Source of the DNA: Chryseobacterium salivictor
Lineage (GTDB): Bacteria > Bacteroidota > Bacteroidia > Flavobacteriales > Weeksellaceae
Direction: 5' to 3'
NCBI RefSeq assembly: GCF_004359195.1
Contig: NZ_CP037954.1
Span: 1,674,001-1,738,000, forward strand
Length of the DNA stretch: 64,000 nt
Part shown: positions 50,975 to 61,364 of the stretch, in pieces
How positions within the stretch are numbered: the first letter of the stretch is position 1
How the letters are laid out: each line of letters begins with the position of its first letter
Made by a program: the position numbers and the translations under genes
Notes under the pieces: model-generated
What the model was told of the DNA's origin: nothing
The model's database searches: none
The model's input: only the letters and a program-made list of their open reading frames with translations

Positions 50975-51537
50975 TTTCCTAAATTATTAATATAGTTGGG
51001 CATTTCCCCGGTATCCAGCACCGCGTCAATGGTCACATGTTCCAGGGCATATTCGGGCATATAACTCACCACTGCCGACGAGGGATTTTGGATAAGCGCT
51101 TTGCCGCCGTATTCTTTTACTTTCTGCAGCCCCGCCGTGCCGTCACTGTTTGCACCTGAAAGCAGCAAACATACCAAATTTTCTCCATATACTTCCGCAG
51201 CACTTTCAAAAGCTACATCAATGGAAGGCCGTGAAAAATTTACTTTTTCAGAGGCATCCAATGAGAAGGTTCTGTCGTTTTCGATGAGTACATGGTAGTC
51301 GGGCGGAGCAATGTAGAGGGTACCGGGTATTATTTTTTCTTTTTCTTCGAGCTCTTTTACGTTAAGCTGGGTTTTTGAAGCTAGAATATGGGTCAGGATG
51401 CTGTCCTTGCCCGATTTGCGGTGCAGCACAATAATAATGGGAAAGGCAAGCGCAGGATCGAGCCCCGGCAATATTTTGATAAGAACCTCCAGACTGCCGG
51501 CCGATCCGCCGATCATTAATGCTTCACACGGTTCCAT
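50971..51537 (-). CDS. CheB-type methylesterase domain protein
   Basis: A 188-residue CheB catalytic domain without the usual receiver. The triad shows as serine in IGGSAGSLEVL, histidine in VLHRKSG and aspartate in GANSDGTAGLQ. In chemotaxis CheB removes methyl groups from receptors. Here no flagellar or receptor genes are near. Together with the adjoining CheR gene (1-bp gap) it may reversibly methylate another protein, perhaps the neighbouring sensor kinase, whose long coiled coil resembles a receptor signalling helix. Confidence 0.85.
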   Translation of the reverse strand: MEPCEALMIGGSAGSLEVLIKILPGLDPALAFPIIIVLHRKSGKDSILTHILASKTQLNVKELEEKEKIIPGTLYIAPPDYHVLIENDRTFSLDASEKVNFSRPSIDVAFESAAEVYGENLVCLLLSGANSDGTAGLQKVKEYGGKALIQNPSSAVVSYMPEYALEHVTIDAVLDTGEMPNYINNLGK

Positions 51538-51538
51538 T

Positions 51539-52357
51539 TTAATGTATTTTGCGCCATATTTTGGCAGATTTCAGCCTTTCATAATTCTTCGATACAGTGG
51601 AGAAGTCAAGTGTTTCCTTGGTGCCGAGAGCCAGATAACCGAATTTTTCAAGGCTGTTGTCAAAGAGCTCGAAAACCGTGTTCTGCAGCGGTCTGTCAAA
51701 ATAAATGAGAACGTTGCGGCACAGAATAAGTTGGAATTCATTGAAAGAATGGTCCGTCACCAGATTGTGGGTGGAAAAAATAATTTTTGATTTCAGGTCA
51801 TCGCGGAGTTTCCCGAGCGAATAGTTCGCCGTGTAATAATCTGAAAAATTTTCGCTGCCGCCTGCGGCCATGTAATTTTCTGTATACAGTTGTATTTTGC
51901 TCAGCGGAACCATCGCCTGTGCTGCATTTTCTAAAACGGCACTGTTGATGTCGGTCGCATAGATCAGCGATTTATGGAGCAGGTTCAGTTCCTTTAGAAA
52001 TATGGCAACAGAGTAGGCTTCCTCCCCGGTGCTGCAGCCTGCCACCCAGATCCGGATGAAAGGGTAGGTACCGAGTTTGGGAAGGATTTCGGTTCTGAGG
52101 GTTTTATAGAAAGCAGGATCCCTGAACATCTCGGTGACATTGATGGTCACCTGTTCCAGAAAACGTTTGAAATACCCCGGTTCTGTTCTTATTTTATAAC
52201 GGTATTCTGCAAAACTTACAAACCGGTCCAGCTCGTAAAGTCTTACCATACGGCGCTTCAGTGAGGCTCTGGAGTATCCTGTAAAATCGTACCCGTATAT
52301 TTCCAGTATATCGGAAAGCAGGGTTTCCATGTTTTCGTCGCTTTGTTCGGATTTCAC
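51539..52357 (-). CDS. CheR-type methyltransferase
   Basis: A 272-residue CheR. The N-terminal helical domain contains the substrate-binding YDFTGYSRASLKRRMVRLYE and the SAM domain has IRIWVAGCSTGEEAYSVAIF, then FDLILCRNVLIYFD-like (here LILCRNVLIYFDRPLQNTVF). It transfers methyl groups from S-adenosylmethionine to glutamates. It pairs with the CheB gene just downstream. Confidence 0.88.
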   Translation of the reverse strand: MKSEQSDENMETLLSDILEIYGYDFTGYSRASLKRRMVRLYELDRFVSFAEYRYKIRTEPGYFKRFLEQVTINVTEMFRDPAFYKTLRTEILPKLGTYPFIRIWVAGCSTGEEAYSVAIFLKELNLLHKSLIYATDINSAVLENAAQAMVPLSKIQLYTENYMAAGGSENFSDYYTANYSLGKLRDDLKSKIIFSTHNLVTDHSFNEFQLILCRNVLIYFDRPLQNTVFELFDNSLEKFGYLALGTKETLDFSTVSKNYERLKSAKIWRKIH

Positions 52358-52360
52358 TTT

Positions 52361-52735
52361 TTATGGGATTAATTGTTGGAGTACCTGCAGCAGTTCATCA
52401 ACGTTCACCGGTTTCGAGAGGTAGCCGTCGGCACCGGCCTCAAGGCATTTTTCCCGGTCTCCTGTCATCGCCTGTGCTGTGATGGCAATTACCGGAATTT
52501 TTTTCAGTTCTTCGTCGCTTTTCATTTTTCCGATGGCTTCATAACCGTCCATTTCCGGCATCATCATATCCATCAGCACGACGCCGATGTTTTTATTGTC
52601 GGACAGCAGCTGAAAACCCTGCCTGGCACTCAGTGCGGAAACACACCGGTATTTCTTTGCGTTCAGAACGGCGTTCAGTGCAAAGATGTTTTTGCTGTCA
52701 TCGTCGATGATAAGAATTTCCTTTTGGCTTTTCAT
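52361..52735 (-). CDS. Response regulator, receiver domain only
   Basis: A 124-residue receiver. The ATG at 52735 is chosen (MKSQKEILIIDDD), since 36 further residues of an upstream start lack sequence of the family. The pocket is IDDD, the phospho-aspartate is in [13 protein letters not shown], and the lysine in DGYLSKPVNVD. It is nearly the same as the last receiver of the hybrid kinase upstream, which suggests duplication. Confidence 0.85.
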   Translation of the reverse strand: MKSQKEILIIDDDSKNIFALNAVLNAKKYRCVSALSARQGFQLLSDNKNIGVVLMDMMMPEMDGYEAIGKMKSDEELKKIPVIAITAQAMTGDREKCLEAGADGYLSKPVNVDELLQVLQQLIP

Positions 52736-52746
52736 ACATTGAAATT

Positions 52747-55700
52747 TTAGATTTTGTCGTACAGCCAGACTCTTAGTAAAGAAACCAACTGATCGATATC
52801 CACAGGTTTTGAAATATAGTCGGACGCACCTACAGCGATGCATTTTTCGCGGTCGCCCATCATGGCTTTCGAGGTCACTGCCAGAACCGGCAGATTTCTG
52901 AACTGAGCGCTGGACCTGATTTCGCGGATGGTTTCGTAGCCGTCCATTTCCGGCATCATCATATCCATCAGCACCACATCAATGCCAGGCTCTTTTTCCA
53001 GTACTTTCAGGGCTTCTTTACCGTCCATTGCAGGCAGGACTTTCATTCCGTGAATTTCGAGGGCCTTGGTCAGCGAGAAAATATTTCTCACGTCATCGTC
53101 GGCAATCAGCACGGTTTTGTCTTTCAGGATGTTCCGAAGTTCGCCTTCATTTCCAAATCCTGACATTCTTTCGTGTTTTTGCTTGTTCTTTTCTTCTACC
53201 AAATGAAGGAACAGGCCTGCTTCATCGAGAATCCGCTGATAGGAGTAAGCCGTTTTTACGACAATGGAATCTGCATATTTCTTAATCCGGTTTTCTTCCC
53301 CTTTAGAGAGATTTTTTCCTGTGAATACAATGATAGGAAGCTGCTCCAGCCCTTTGTTTTGCTTAATGGTTTCCAGGGTTTCATACGCATTTCTATCGGG
53401 CACGCCCATGTCCAGGATGACACAGTCGATTTCACGGTTGTGCAGGGATTCGATGCTGTCGGATACATTGTTTGCGATGTCGGTCGTGATATTATTGGCG
53501 CTTAGGAAATAGCTTAAGGCTTTGGCATGCTGTTCATTTTCCTCTACAATCAGTACTTTTTTAGGAGACCGGTTCAGCGCGTTTTCCAGCTTGCTGAAAA
53601 TTTCCTGCATCTGCTCCAAGGCAAAGGGTTTGTTGATGAAATCTACCGCGCCTCTCAACAGGCTTTCCTGTTTGAATTTCATGGAAGACATGATGTGTAC
53701 CGGAATCGGCTTGGTTTCCGGATTGGATTTTAAGGCTTCCATCACCTGCCAACCGTCCATAATCGGCAACTGGATATCAAGCAGAATGGCCAGCGGCTTG
53801 AAATGCTGCGCCATTTCGATGCCGGCATCGCCGCGCACCGCTACAATGGCTTTGTAGTTTTTGGTTCTTGAAAAGTCCAGCAGTATTTTAGCAAAAGCAG
53901 TGTCGTCTTCAATGATGAGAATGACTTTGTCGCCTTGCTGAATATCATCGCGGTCATCTTCAATCTGCTGTGGAATTCGGTCAGTCACAAAACGTTCCGG
54001 CAGTTTTTCCGCTTCCTGAACCAAATACGGAGTTGCTTCTTCCTGATTCTGAGCGGGTAAGGCCACGCCTTCCTGATAATCGGTCGGTACCACAAGCGTG
54101 AATTCGCTGCCCTGGCCTTCGGTACTCTGCAGCTGTATTTCTCCCCCGAGCAGACGGGCGAGTTCGCGGCTGATGGAAAGACCGAGGCCTGTACCGCCAT
54201 ATTTGCGCTGGGTAGAACCGTCTGCCTGCTGGAAGGCTTCAAAAACCATACGGATTTTGTCCTTCGGTATCCCGATTCCCGTGTCGGTGACTTTGAAATA
54301 TACTTTCTCCTTCTTTTCGTCACTGGAAACGTGCAGCGTAATGCTTCCTTCAGAGGTAAATTTAATGGCATTGGAGAGAAGGTTTTTAAGGATCTGCTCC
54401 AGACGCAGTTTGTCGGTGTGTAAAATTTTGGCAGCCTCTTCATCCGTCTCGATGTTTAAAGCCAGGTTCTTTTCCTTGGCCATAGGCTTAAACAGCATCT
54501 GCATATCCGCCGTAATTTCTGCTAAAGGCACCTCATTGATTTCCAGGGTCATTTTGCCGGATTCTATCTTGGAGAGGTCCAGTATTTCATCGATGAGGAT
54601 AAGCAGTCCCTGACCGGAGCTCTGCATCACTTCTGCATATTCTACATATTGCTCATCGAGGTCATCACTTTCCGTCATCAACTTGGAAAGCAGTAAAATA
54701 GAATTAAGCGGGGTGCGCAGTTCGTGCGACATATTCGCCAGAAATTCAGATTTGTATTTGGTGCTTTGTTCGAGTTCAATTGATTTCTGCTGAATATCGG
54801 TATTGCGCTGTTCGATAAGCGCGTTTTTCTCCTCAAGCAGGCCGGTTCTTTCTTCAAGTTCCTGGTTGCTCTGCATGAGTTCTTCCTGCTGTACCCTAAG
54901 TTCTTCTTCGGAAGCCAACAACTTCTGAGACTGCGCTTCCAGTTCTGCATTAATGTTTTCCAATTCTGAATGCTGGGTCTGCAGTTCTTCTGACTGTGCC
55001 TGCGTTTCCTCCAGCAATTCCTGAAGTTTGATCCGGCTCTGGGCACTGTAAAAGGCCAGACCGATATTTCCGGCAACAGAACGGAGAAATTCAAGCTCCC
55101 GGGCGGAATAATCGTGCATGGAGCCAAGTTCGATTACACCAAGGGGTAAATTGTGCCGCGTGATGGGGAGTGCAACGATATTTTTGGGTTTCGTACTGCC
55201 GGTGGCGAAACTGATGGTTACGGCATCATCCGGAATATCCTTTACAATGATTTGTTTTTCAGAACGGAAGGCTTCTCCGGCAATGCCTTCGCCTATTTTG
55301 AGCGGTTTTCTGGCGGTAGCGTCTGCCAGTGCGTAACTTCCGGTAAGATGCAGCTGATTGTCCTCGCCCTGCAGGTACACCGCCGCCACATGGCTTTGCG
55401 TATTGGCTGTAACTTCTTCCAGAATACTCGTGGCCAGTTTTTCCATGCTTTTGTTTCCCATCATGCGGTCGTTCAGATGCGCAATGGTAGAACTCAGCCA
55501 TTCTTTTTCTGCCAGGGTGTTAAATGAACTCTGCAGTGATTCTGCCATCCGGTTGAGCGGTCCAGCGACACTGCCCAGGGTTTCCTGAGCGTTCTGATCC
55601 CAAAGGATATTATAATCGCCACGGGAGATTTGTGCCGCTACTTTTTCGATGGCGATGAGGCGGTTTTCTGTTTCGTCATTCTTTTTTTCAAGCTCCTGCG

Positions 55701-56331
55701 TGAGTTTTGTTTTTTCGTTGAAGTCCTGCAGAACTTTGCGGTAAAAAACAAGCGTAATGGTGATGGCCAGAATGGCGGAAACAATAATCAGCCACGGTGT
55801 GTAGGAGGCAAACTTATCCATAATTTCCGTGCGGGATTTCAGAATGGCCTGTTCCTCTTTCTGCATAACGGTTACGGTACTTCGGATTTCATCCATGTAT
55901 TTTTTTCCGCTGAGGAGCTGCTCAGGGGTTACCTCTTTGTTTTCTTTTTTGTGGTTAAGATTCCGGTCCAGAATATCAACCCGCGTGATAATACTGCTCT
56001 CTAGTTTTTCGAGATTTTTGGTTTGTCTGTTGGTATTGGTCACTTCAGCGGATAATGCATTGATGCCTTCTGATATTTTTTCCTTTGCATTGTTATAGGG
56101 CTCCAGAAAACGCTCGTCGCCGCTTAATAAATAGCCGCGCTGACCGGTTTCGGCATCTTTTACCAGAGAAAAAACATGGTCCAGATCCTGAATGATCCGG
56201 TTGCTGTTTTTTACCATCGAAGCACTGTCTATCAGATTTTTAATACTGATAAATGAAGCCATGGAACTTATGAATAAAAGGAGCAGAGACAGTCCCAGTC
56301 CATACAGAAGATTATTTTTAAAATTCATCAT
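52747..56331 (-). CDS. Hybrid sensor histidine kinase with CHASE3, GAF and three receivers
   Basis: A 1194-residue membrane kinase. Order by rough residues: helix 8-30, CHASE3 35-170 ([16 protein letters not shown]), helix 178-197, HAMP 200-270, GAF 290-435, coiled coil 435-535, HisKA about 540-605 with the histidine in [13 protein letters not shown], ATPase 650-765 ([18 protein letters not shown]), then receivers at about 810-925, 940-1055 and 1075-1190. Each receiver has a phospho-aspartate ([33 protein letters not shown]). The second receiver is partly degenerate. It heads the operon of receiver, CheR, CheB and receiver genes. The GAF part probably binds a small ligand; the signal is unknown. 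Confidence 0.88.
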   Translation of the reverse strand: MMNFKNNLLYGLGLSLLLLFISSMASFISIKNLIDSASMVKNSNRIIQDLDHVFSLVKDAETGQRGYLLSGDERFLEPYNNAKEKISEGINALSAEVTNTNRQTKNLEKLESSIITRVDILDRNLNHKKENKEVTPEQLLSGKKYMDEIRSTVTVMQKEEQAILKSRTEIMDKFASYTPWLIIVSAILAITITLVFYRKVLQDFNEKTKLTQELEKKNDETENRLIAIEKVAAQISRGDYNILWDQNAQETLGSVAGPLNRMAESLQSSFNTLAEKEWLSSTIAHLNDRMMGNKSMEKLATSILEEVTANTQSHVAAVYLQGEDNQLHLTGSYALADATARKPLKIGEGIAGEAFRSEKQIIVKDIPDDAVTISFATGSTKPKNIVALPITRHNLPLGVIELGSMHDYSARELEFLRSVAGNIGLAFYSAQSRIKLQELLEETQAQSEELQTQHSELENINAELEAQSQKLLASEEELRVQQEELMQSNQELEERTGLLEEKNALIEQRNTDIQQKSIELEQSTKYKSEFLANMSHELRTPLNSILLLSKLMTESDDLDEQYVEYAEVMQSSGQGLLILIDEILDLSKIESGKMTLEINEVPLAEITADMQMLFKPMAKEKNLALNIETDEEAAKILHTDKLRLEQILKNLLSNAIKFTSEGSITLHVSSDEKKEKVYFKVTDTGIGIPKDKIRMVFEAFQQADGSTQRKYGGTGLGLSISRELARLLGGEIQLQSTEGQGSEFTLVVPTDYQEGVALPAQNQEEATPYLVQEAEKLPERFVTDRIPQQIEDDRDDIQQGDKVILIIEDDTAFAKILLDFSRTKNYKAIVAVRGDAGIEMAQHFKPLAILLDIQLPIMDGWQVMEALKSNPETKPIPVHIMSSMKFKQESLLRGAVDFINKPFALEQMQEIFSKLENALNRSPKKVLIVEENEQHAKALSYFLSANNITTDIANNVSDSIESLHNREIDCVILDMGVPDRNAYETLETIKQNKGLEQLPIIVFTGKNLSKGEENRIKKYADSIVVKTAYSYQRILDEAGLFLHLVEEKNKQKHERMSGFGNEGELRNILKDKTVLIADDDVRNIFSLTKALEIHGMKVLPAMDGKEALKVLEKEPGIDVVLMDMMMPEMDGYETIREIRSSAQFRNLPVLAVTSKAMMGDREKCIAVGASDYISKPVDIDQLVSLLRVWLYDKI

Positions 56332-56337
56332 TGTAAA

Positions 56338-57462
56338 TTATTGGTTTTTTCCTTCAGGATTTGCCGGTATAGTGAAGTAGAATTCCGATCCTTCCCCGGG
56401 TTTACTGTGGACGCCCACGGTTCCTTGATGTCTTTCTATGATTTCCCGGCAGATGTAAAGCCCGATTCCCAGTCCCTGGAACCGTTCTGAGGTTTCCTCG
56501 ATCCGGTAAAATTTATCGAAGATTTTCTGCTGATGCTCCTCTGACATCCCAATGCCAAAATCCCGCACCGAGAAGTAAACATCATCCCCCTGCATCATGG
56601 CGCTGAGGTGGATTTCCTCGGTATCGGGCGAATATTTAATCGCATTGGTAATGAAATTCACCATTACCTGTTCGATGCGCATTTCATCACCGTACACATT
56701 TCCTACGTCATGTCCTTTCTTTATGATTTTGATCTGAGGATTGGACTGCTGCATGATTTCAGTAATATGGCCAAACAGATGGTCGAAGCAAAAATATTTT
56801 TTGTTAAACTTTAGCTTTCCGCTTTCAATTTTTGAAATATCCAGCAGGTCTGCAATGAGCAGGTTTAATTTTTCAACCTGGTTCTGTACTTTATGAAGCC
56901 GGGTTCTTATTGTTTCGATGTCGTTTTTATCCAAACTCCGTTCCAAAAGCTGTATGTATCCCTTGATGCTGGTCATGGGCGTTTTCAGTTCGTGGCTGGC
57001 AATGCTAATAAACTCATCTTTTTTGCGTTCTGCCTCTTTTCTGAACTCAATTTCTTCGCGCAGCGTTTTCTGCATTTCGTTCAGCGCACGGCTTTGCTCA
57101 TAGATCCGGTAAAATGTTTTCACCTTGAGTAATAAAATATTCATATCAACCGGTTTGCTGATATAATCGAGCCCGCCGGAAGAATAGCCGCGGGTGATGA
57201 GGTTGAGATTGGCGCTGGCGGCGGAAAGAAAGATGATGGCGGTTTCTTTGGCTCTGCTGTAACCGGAGATGGTTTCGGCCACTTCAAAACCGTCCATTCC
57301 AGGCATCTGAACGTCAAGAATAATCAGGACATACGATTTTTTAAGGATCTTTTTCAGGGCCTCTTCGCCGGATGATGCGGTATCCACCTCAAAACCGTTT
57401 TTTTCGAGTACTTTTTTTAAGGAGATTATATTTTCGGGAGCATCATCTACAATCAGGATCAT
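56338..57462 (-). CDS. Response-regulator/histidine-kinase fusion
   Basis: A 374-residue soluble protein: receiver about 1-115 (ILIVDDAPENI, phospho-aspartate in LIILDVQMPGMDG), then HisKA at about 150-215 with histidine in ISIASHELKTPMTSIKGYI, then ATPase to the end (NAIKYSPD, GIGLYICREIIER). Such receiver-first kinases act downstream of a membrane kinase. It lies just upstream of the hybrid kinase (6-bp gap) on the same strand, so the phosphate probably flows between the two. Confidence 0.88.
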   Translation of the reverse strand: MILIVDDAPENIISLKKVLEKNGFEVDTASSGEEALKKILKKSYVLIILDVQMPGMDGFEVAETISGYSRAKETAIIFLSAASANLNLITRGYSSGGLDYISKPVDMNILLLKVKTFYRIYEQSRALNEMQKTLREEIEFRKEAERKKDEFISIASHELKTPMTSIKGYIQLLERSLDKNDIETIRTRLHKVQNQVEKLNLLIADLLDISKIESGKLKFNKKYFCFDHLFGHITEIMQQSNPQIKIIKKGHDVGNVYGDEMRIEQVMVNFITNAIKYSPDTEEIHLSAMMQGDDVYFSVRDFGIGMSEEHQQKIFDKFYRIEETSERFQGLGIGLYICREIIERHQGTVGVHSKPGEGSEFYFTIPANPEGKNQ

Positions 57463-57479
57463 TTTTTAATATTTGTGTT

Positions 57480-58646
57480 AAAAATTTAATGCAAAAGTTT
57501 CCAAATATAAGAATTTTGAATCTTTTGACAATAGGAAAGAGGCGGTGAAGGAGCTGCTCTTTATTTAGAGCCTGTTAAAAATTGATAAAAAATACTTGAA
57601 CCAAAGGAGCCACAGAGAAAATTTAAAAAGAGAATGCCAAAAAAGTAATAAAGGTAACTTTTTAGACCGCCTGCTCTTTTTCTTTTTATGGCAAACCGTT
57701 ACTGGGACTTGAAGGGTATCTGTATTTTAGATTCCAAGAAAATGCAAATACTTTTATTATATTAGATTTAATAATAATGTTTTAATATAGAGATACAGCG
57801 ACATTAAATCATCAATAAATGAAGTCCTTACCGAACAAATTAGAAAACCAAAAGATGAGGCTATGAGAAAAATACTGTTCTTATTTATTTTCACTTTTAT
57901 ATTAATAAGCTGTAACAATAACACCAAAGAAAAAACTATGACGACTACGACAAATGAAAAATTGGTGAAGCAATATTTTGAATATTTTAACAATCACCAG
58001 ATAATCTAAGTCTGTATAATTTCTTGCATTGCTGAGGAGCTACGAATGCTCCAGCCCAGAAACAATCTTTACTTTAACAGGATTCTGGTGGATATGATGA
58101 ATTTTATCTTTAATCCGCCGATTTTAAAATTCTTCTTCAGCAACGGTCTTGCCAAACTTTAAAATGGTGCTTACGTGCTAAAGGAGTACATGATTTTTAA
58201 AATAGTCCAATATCCGCTGTTTTCTGCTTTGCTTTTAACAGTATTTCAGTAACAGACTTGCTTTACGGGTTTTTTGTAAAAAGCTGCCGGACGGGAGCGC
58301 CGTTCAATAAACCTTAGCTTTTTTTCTTTTTTTGATCTTTTCAACTTCTCACAGACAAAACATTTGGGATTGACCAGGCGTCTTGCGAATGGATGCTTAC
58401 GGTTCTGCCGGTTCGTTCTGAGCTGCCTTGTACACAGTGCCGGAAGCCTCTGTATGACGGAAAAGATGCTGCTGTTTTCTCTTTTACTTCAATGTCCCCT
58501 GCGCCTTTGTAGAAGATCTTGTTATGAATTTTTTTAATTTTTTAACATAAATTGGCATAGAAGTTGGAAGAGGGTTACGCGACTGGAACTTTAAAGCTAG
58601 GATCTTTAAAAGGGCAGTAAAATAGAAATTAATAAATAATTGTAAT
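57480..58646. other. Intergenic stretch with decayed repeats and remnants
   Basis: About 1.17 kb without an intact gene apart from the short pseudogene listed below. From 57690 to 57785 it matches the end of the 668-bp block (CCGTTACTGGGACTTGAAGG, then ATGCAAATACTTT). The part 58010-58640 holds GC-richer pieces broken by stops, perhaps remains of a transposase. I see no tRNA or ncRNA. Confidence 0.45.
57863..58009 (+). pseudogene. Truncated lipoprotein with a SnoaL-like start
   Basis: A 48-residue open frame: MRKILFLFIFTFILISCNNN (lipobox cysteine at 17) followed by NEKLVKQYFEYFNNHQII and a stop. The piece KLVKQYFEYFNNH is how many SnoaL/NTF2-fold proteins begin, so this is likely the first exon-like part of a gene whose remaining 100 or more codons are lost. 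Confidence 0.45.
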
Positions 58647-60074
58647 ATGAGATTAAATTTAACAAGTTTGGCAGTAGCGGTAATTTTACCTACAGCCGTA
58701 TTTGCACAGGATTCGATAAAGAGTTCTACAGGTAGTTATCCCAATTCGTATACCTCCGGGTCTGCAAATGTTTCACCTTTTACTCAGGAATCAAAGAGAT
58801 TCAATGACTGGGCTATCTCAGCGGGGGCAGGTATTCCATTGATGCATTCAGCCGATTTAAACTCCCTTAAAGAGTTTGGAGCAGGTCAAAACCTTATCGG
58901 ATGGTCTGGTTATCTGAGTGTAGATAAAGCGATTTCGCATGCTTTCGGTCTTAAGTTACAGTACGACAAAGGAGAAACAAGACAGGGAGCTGTAAATACC
59001 AAAGACCATGTAGCTTCTCCCAATGGTGATGCTGGAAGAACACAGTATGATGCCATTTCAATTTTAGGTGATTTGAACTTTTCAAACCTTTTGAGAAGAG
59101 TTGATAACAAGTCTCCGTACAGATGGGCTTTGCACGGGTATGCAGGTGTAGGAACTTTAGCTTACAGAGCGTACAGACAAAACGCAGGAGCTTCTTATAA
59201 CCAACAGTTGGTTACCGAAATCAAACCATTTAAAGCAGGCAGTATATTCGGCCAGGGTGGTGCCGGTTTAAAATACCGTGCTTCCCGTTCACTGGATCTT
59301 GAAGCAAGAGGAATGTATGTCTATACAGGAGACGACACTTTCGACGGTGCACGCACCAAAGGTGGTAGTAATTCTGATAATTTCATTAACCTTACTTTAG
59401 GGGCGACCTTGAATTTGGGCAAACACGAATCCCATGTATTCTGGCATGATCCATTACAGGAAATGTATTACAGAGCGGATGTTTTGGCTGCAAAAAGCCA
59501 GGATATCGAAGTTTGTAAATCAGGTGATGCTGACAATGACGGAGTTTGTGATGACTGGGACAGACAGTTAGATACTCCTCAGGGAGCAAGAGTTGATGGT
59601 GCCGGTGTTGCTTTAGATGTTGATTTAGACGGCGTTATTGATTTGTATGACAAGTGTGTTACCGTTCCTGGACCTGTTGAAAACAACGGTTGCCCTACGA
59701 ATTCCACTTCTGTAGTGGGAGATAACACCAGAGTATTGGAAGGAATTGAATTCGATTTTAATTCTGACAGGATTTTGCCTTCAAATACCCCAATCCTTAA
59801 CAATGCGGCTAACTATATTAATTCCTCTGCAGGAGCATACAATGTGATTGGTGGAGCGGATACTACAGGAACAGCTGTTTATAATCAGAGACTTTCTGAA
59901 AGAAGAGCGAATACCGTAAAAAATTATTTAATCCAAAATGGCGTAAGTTCAGGTAAAATCGACGCGATAGGAAGAGGTGAAACCAACCTTAAATATCCGG
60001 AATGTAACCCAGCGAGCAAATGTCCGGAATGGAAAAACAGAGCGAACAGAAGAGTTTATTTTGAAGCAAAATAA
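58647..60074 (+). CDS. OmpA-family outer-membrane protein with calcium-binding repeats
   Basis: A 475-residue protein: signal peptide (LTSLAVAVILPTAVFAQD), N-terminal beta-barrel of about 240 residues (GWSGYLSVDKAISHAFGLKL and further strands), thrombospondin type 3-like calcium repeats at about 295-350 (DADNDGVCDDWDRQ, DVDLDGVIDLYDKC), and a C-terminal OmpA peptidoglycan-binding domain at about 365-475 (IEFDFNSDRI, NQRLSERRANTVKNYLI). This is the usual Bacteroidota OmpA build, an abundant protein linking outer membrane and wall. A terminator follows at 60102. Confidence 0.9.
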   Translation: MRLNLTSLAVAVILPTAVFAQDSIKSSTGSYPNSYTSGSANVSPFTQESKRFNDWAISAGAGIPLMHSADLNSLKEFGAGQNLIGWSGYLSVDKAISHAFGLKLQYDKGETRQGAVNTKDHVASPNGDAGRTQYDAISILGDLNFSNLLRRVDNKSPYRWALHGYAGVGTLAYRAYRQNAGASYNQQLVTEIKPFKAGSIFGQGGAGLKYRASRSLDLEARGMYVYTGDDTFDGARTKGGSNSDNFINLTLGATLNLGKHESHVFWHDPLQEMYYRADVLAAKSQDIEVCKSGDADNDGVCDDWDRQLDTPQGARVDGAGVALDVDLDGVIDLYDKCVTVPGPVENNGCPTNSTSVVGDNTRVLEGIEFDFNSDRILPSNTPILNNAANYINSSAGAYNVIGGADTTGTAVYNQRLSERRANTVKNYLIQNGVSSGKIDAIGRGETNLKYPECNPASKCPEWKNRANRRVYFEAK

Positions 60075-60101
60075 TATTCTTAAGTTTTAAGATTCTAAAG
60101 A

Positions 60102-60128
60102 AAGCCACTTAATTGTGGCTTTTTTCGT
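60102..60128 (+). terminator. Rho-independent terminator of the OmpA-family gene
   Basis: AAGCCACTTAATTGTGGCTT (60102-60121) followed by TTTT. The stretch 60130-60455 holds no gene that I can see. Confidence 0.85.
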
Positions 60129-60458
60129 TTTCAGATGCTGCTGTTGACGGGTTTACTTCGGTACGCTCGCAATGATATTGCACAGAAGATGCATTGGGCA
60201 CCAGAACCCTCATCATGAATATAGATATCTCTTTCTATTTAATAAAAATATACATTTTTCAACTTTAATCGCCTGTGATAAGTTTAATAACAATCATTAT
60301 CCATATCACTTTTTTTTCTTAACATAACTCCGTCGTAAAGCAGCAACAAAAGAAGAATACCAAATTTTTGACAATTGTTGATATTGAACGTTAGGAGTTT
60401 TTCCTCATCCTGTTGTTCTTTTAACTCCTGTGTTTTTATTTTTAAATTTAATCATGCT

Positions 60459-61346
60459 CTAAACTGATTTTTTCAAAACCACTTTTTTCAGCAGTAAGGT
60501 CAGCCAGGTTGCTGCAACAAAAGGGAAAGTAAATACGCCGCCGAATGCATCTAAAATCTTGTAATCAACTATTAAATCATTTAATACGGCCGTAATAACA
60601 ACCGCGATGAGTACCCATAATCCATCAATCTTTTTATGCCCGGAAAAAAAGATGGCAGACAGAACAGCATTGAACCCGAAAAGCCCCATGTGCACATGTT
60701 CGAGCGCCTCCCCATTAAGCTGCGAAATGTAGGCACTCAATAACGAGCCCGCCAGACCGTACAGGGCCGCAACAGGCGAACCGATAAAAACACCCAGGAA
60801 AAATAAAAATCCGGATAGAGGGCTCCCTTGGAAGATTACTTCACCAAAACCCTGGATCGCGGTGAACACATCAATGAATTTTGAGTCTTCGAATTTTACA
60901 GACATTAAATCTGAAGGCGGTATTTGTGTATAATGTTGCAGACTATAAACAAATACCCAACTGATAACAATGAATGGGAATGAAAATGCGCGGAGTTTCC
61001 TTGCGATAAAAAAGTTTTGGAATATTGCCGCTAGTACTGAACCCACAATAATTAATACCCATATCAACACCGTTGCCTGAAAGAGGAAAGCCAGCGCAAC
61101 TCCCACCAAAGACGCGCTGAACCCGTACATTCCGGCATTTATTTCTTTCTGATCATATTTTAGAAATTTGGCGGTGAGTGTTCCAGACGCACCTGCCACT
61201 ACTGCAGCGAGACCACACTGCCAGCTTCCCAAAAAGATCCCGATGAGGAAAAGCACGCCGGTCCAACTGTTTTCCTGCAGCATAATTTGTCCCACTCCTT
61301 TCAGAACCTGATCTACAAAAGGTACTTTTTCGAAAACTTTTTTCAT
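60459..61346 (-). CDS. Urea transporter (UT family)
   Basis: A 295-residue membrane protein of the UT type with about ten helices in two repeats. It includes WTGVLFLIGIFLGSWQCGLA in the first and PLSGFLFFLGVFIGSPVAAL in the second, the paired motifs that line the urea channel. Passive entry of urea fits the urease accessory genes upstream. It is last in the operon, 18 bp after the metal permease gene. Confidence 0.85.
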   Translation of the reverse strand: MKKVFEKVPFVDQVLKGVGQIMLQENSWTGVLFLIGIFLGSWQCGLAAVVAGASGTLTAKFLKYDQKEINAGMYGFSASLVGVALAFLFQATVLIWVLIIVGSVLAAIFQNFFIARKLRAFSFPFIVISWVFVYSLQHYTQIPPSDLMSVKFEDSKFIDVFTAIQGFGEVIFQGSPLSGFLFFLGVFIGSPVAALYGLAGSLLSAYISQLNGEALEHVHMGLFGFNAVLSAIFFSGHKKIDGLWVLIAVVITAVLNDLIVDYKILDAFGGVFTFPFVAATWLTLLLKKVVLKKSV

Positions 61347-61364
61347 CTCTATTTAGTTTAAATT

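Noticed and set aside
53985..54443. Long minus-strand frame within the hybrid kinase gene
   Set aside because: It is a shadow in another frame of the strongly supported kinase sequence (HisKA/ATPase region). The same holds for other long opposite-strand frames in 53,000-56,000.
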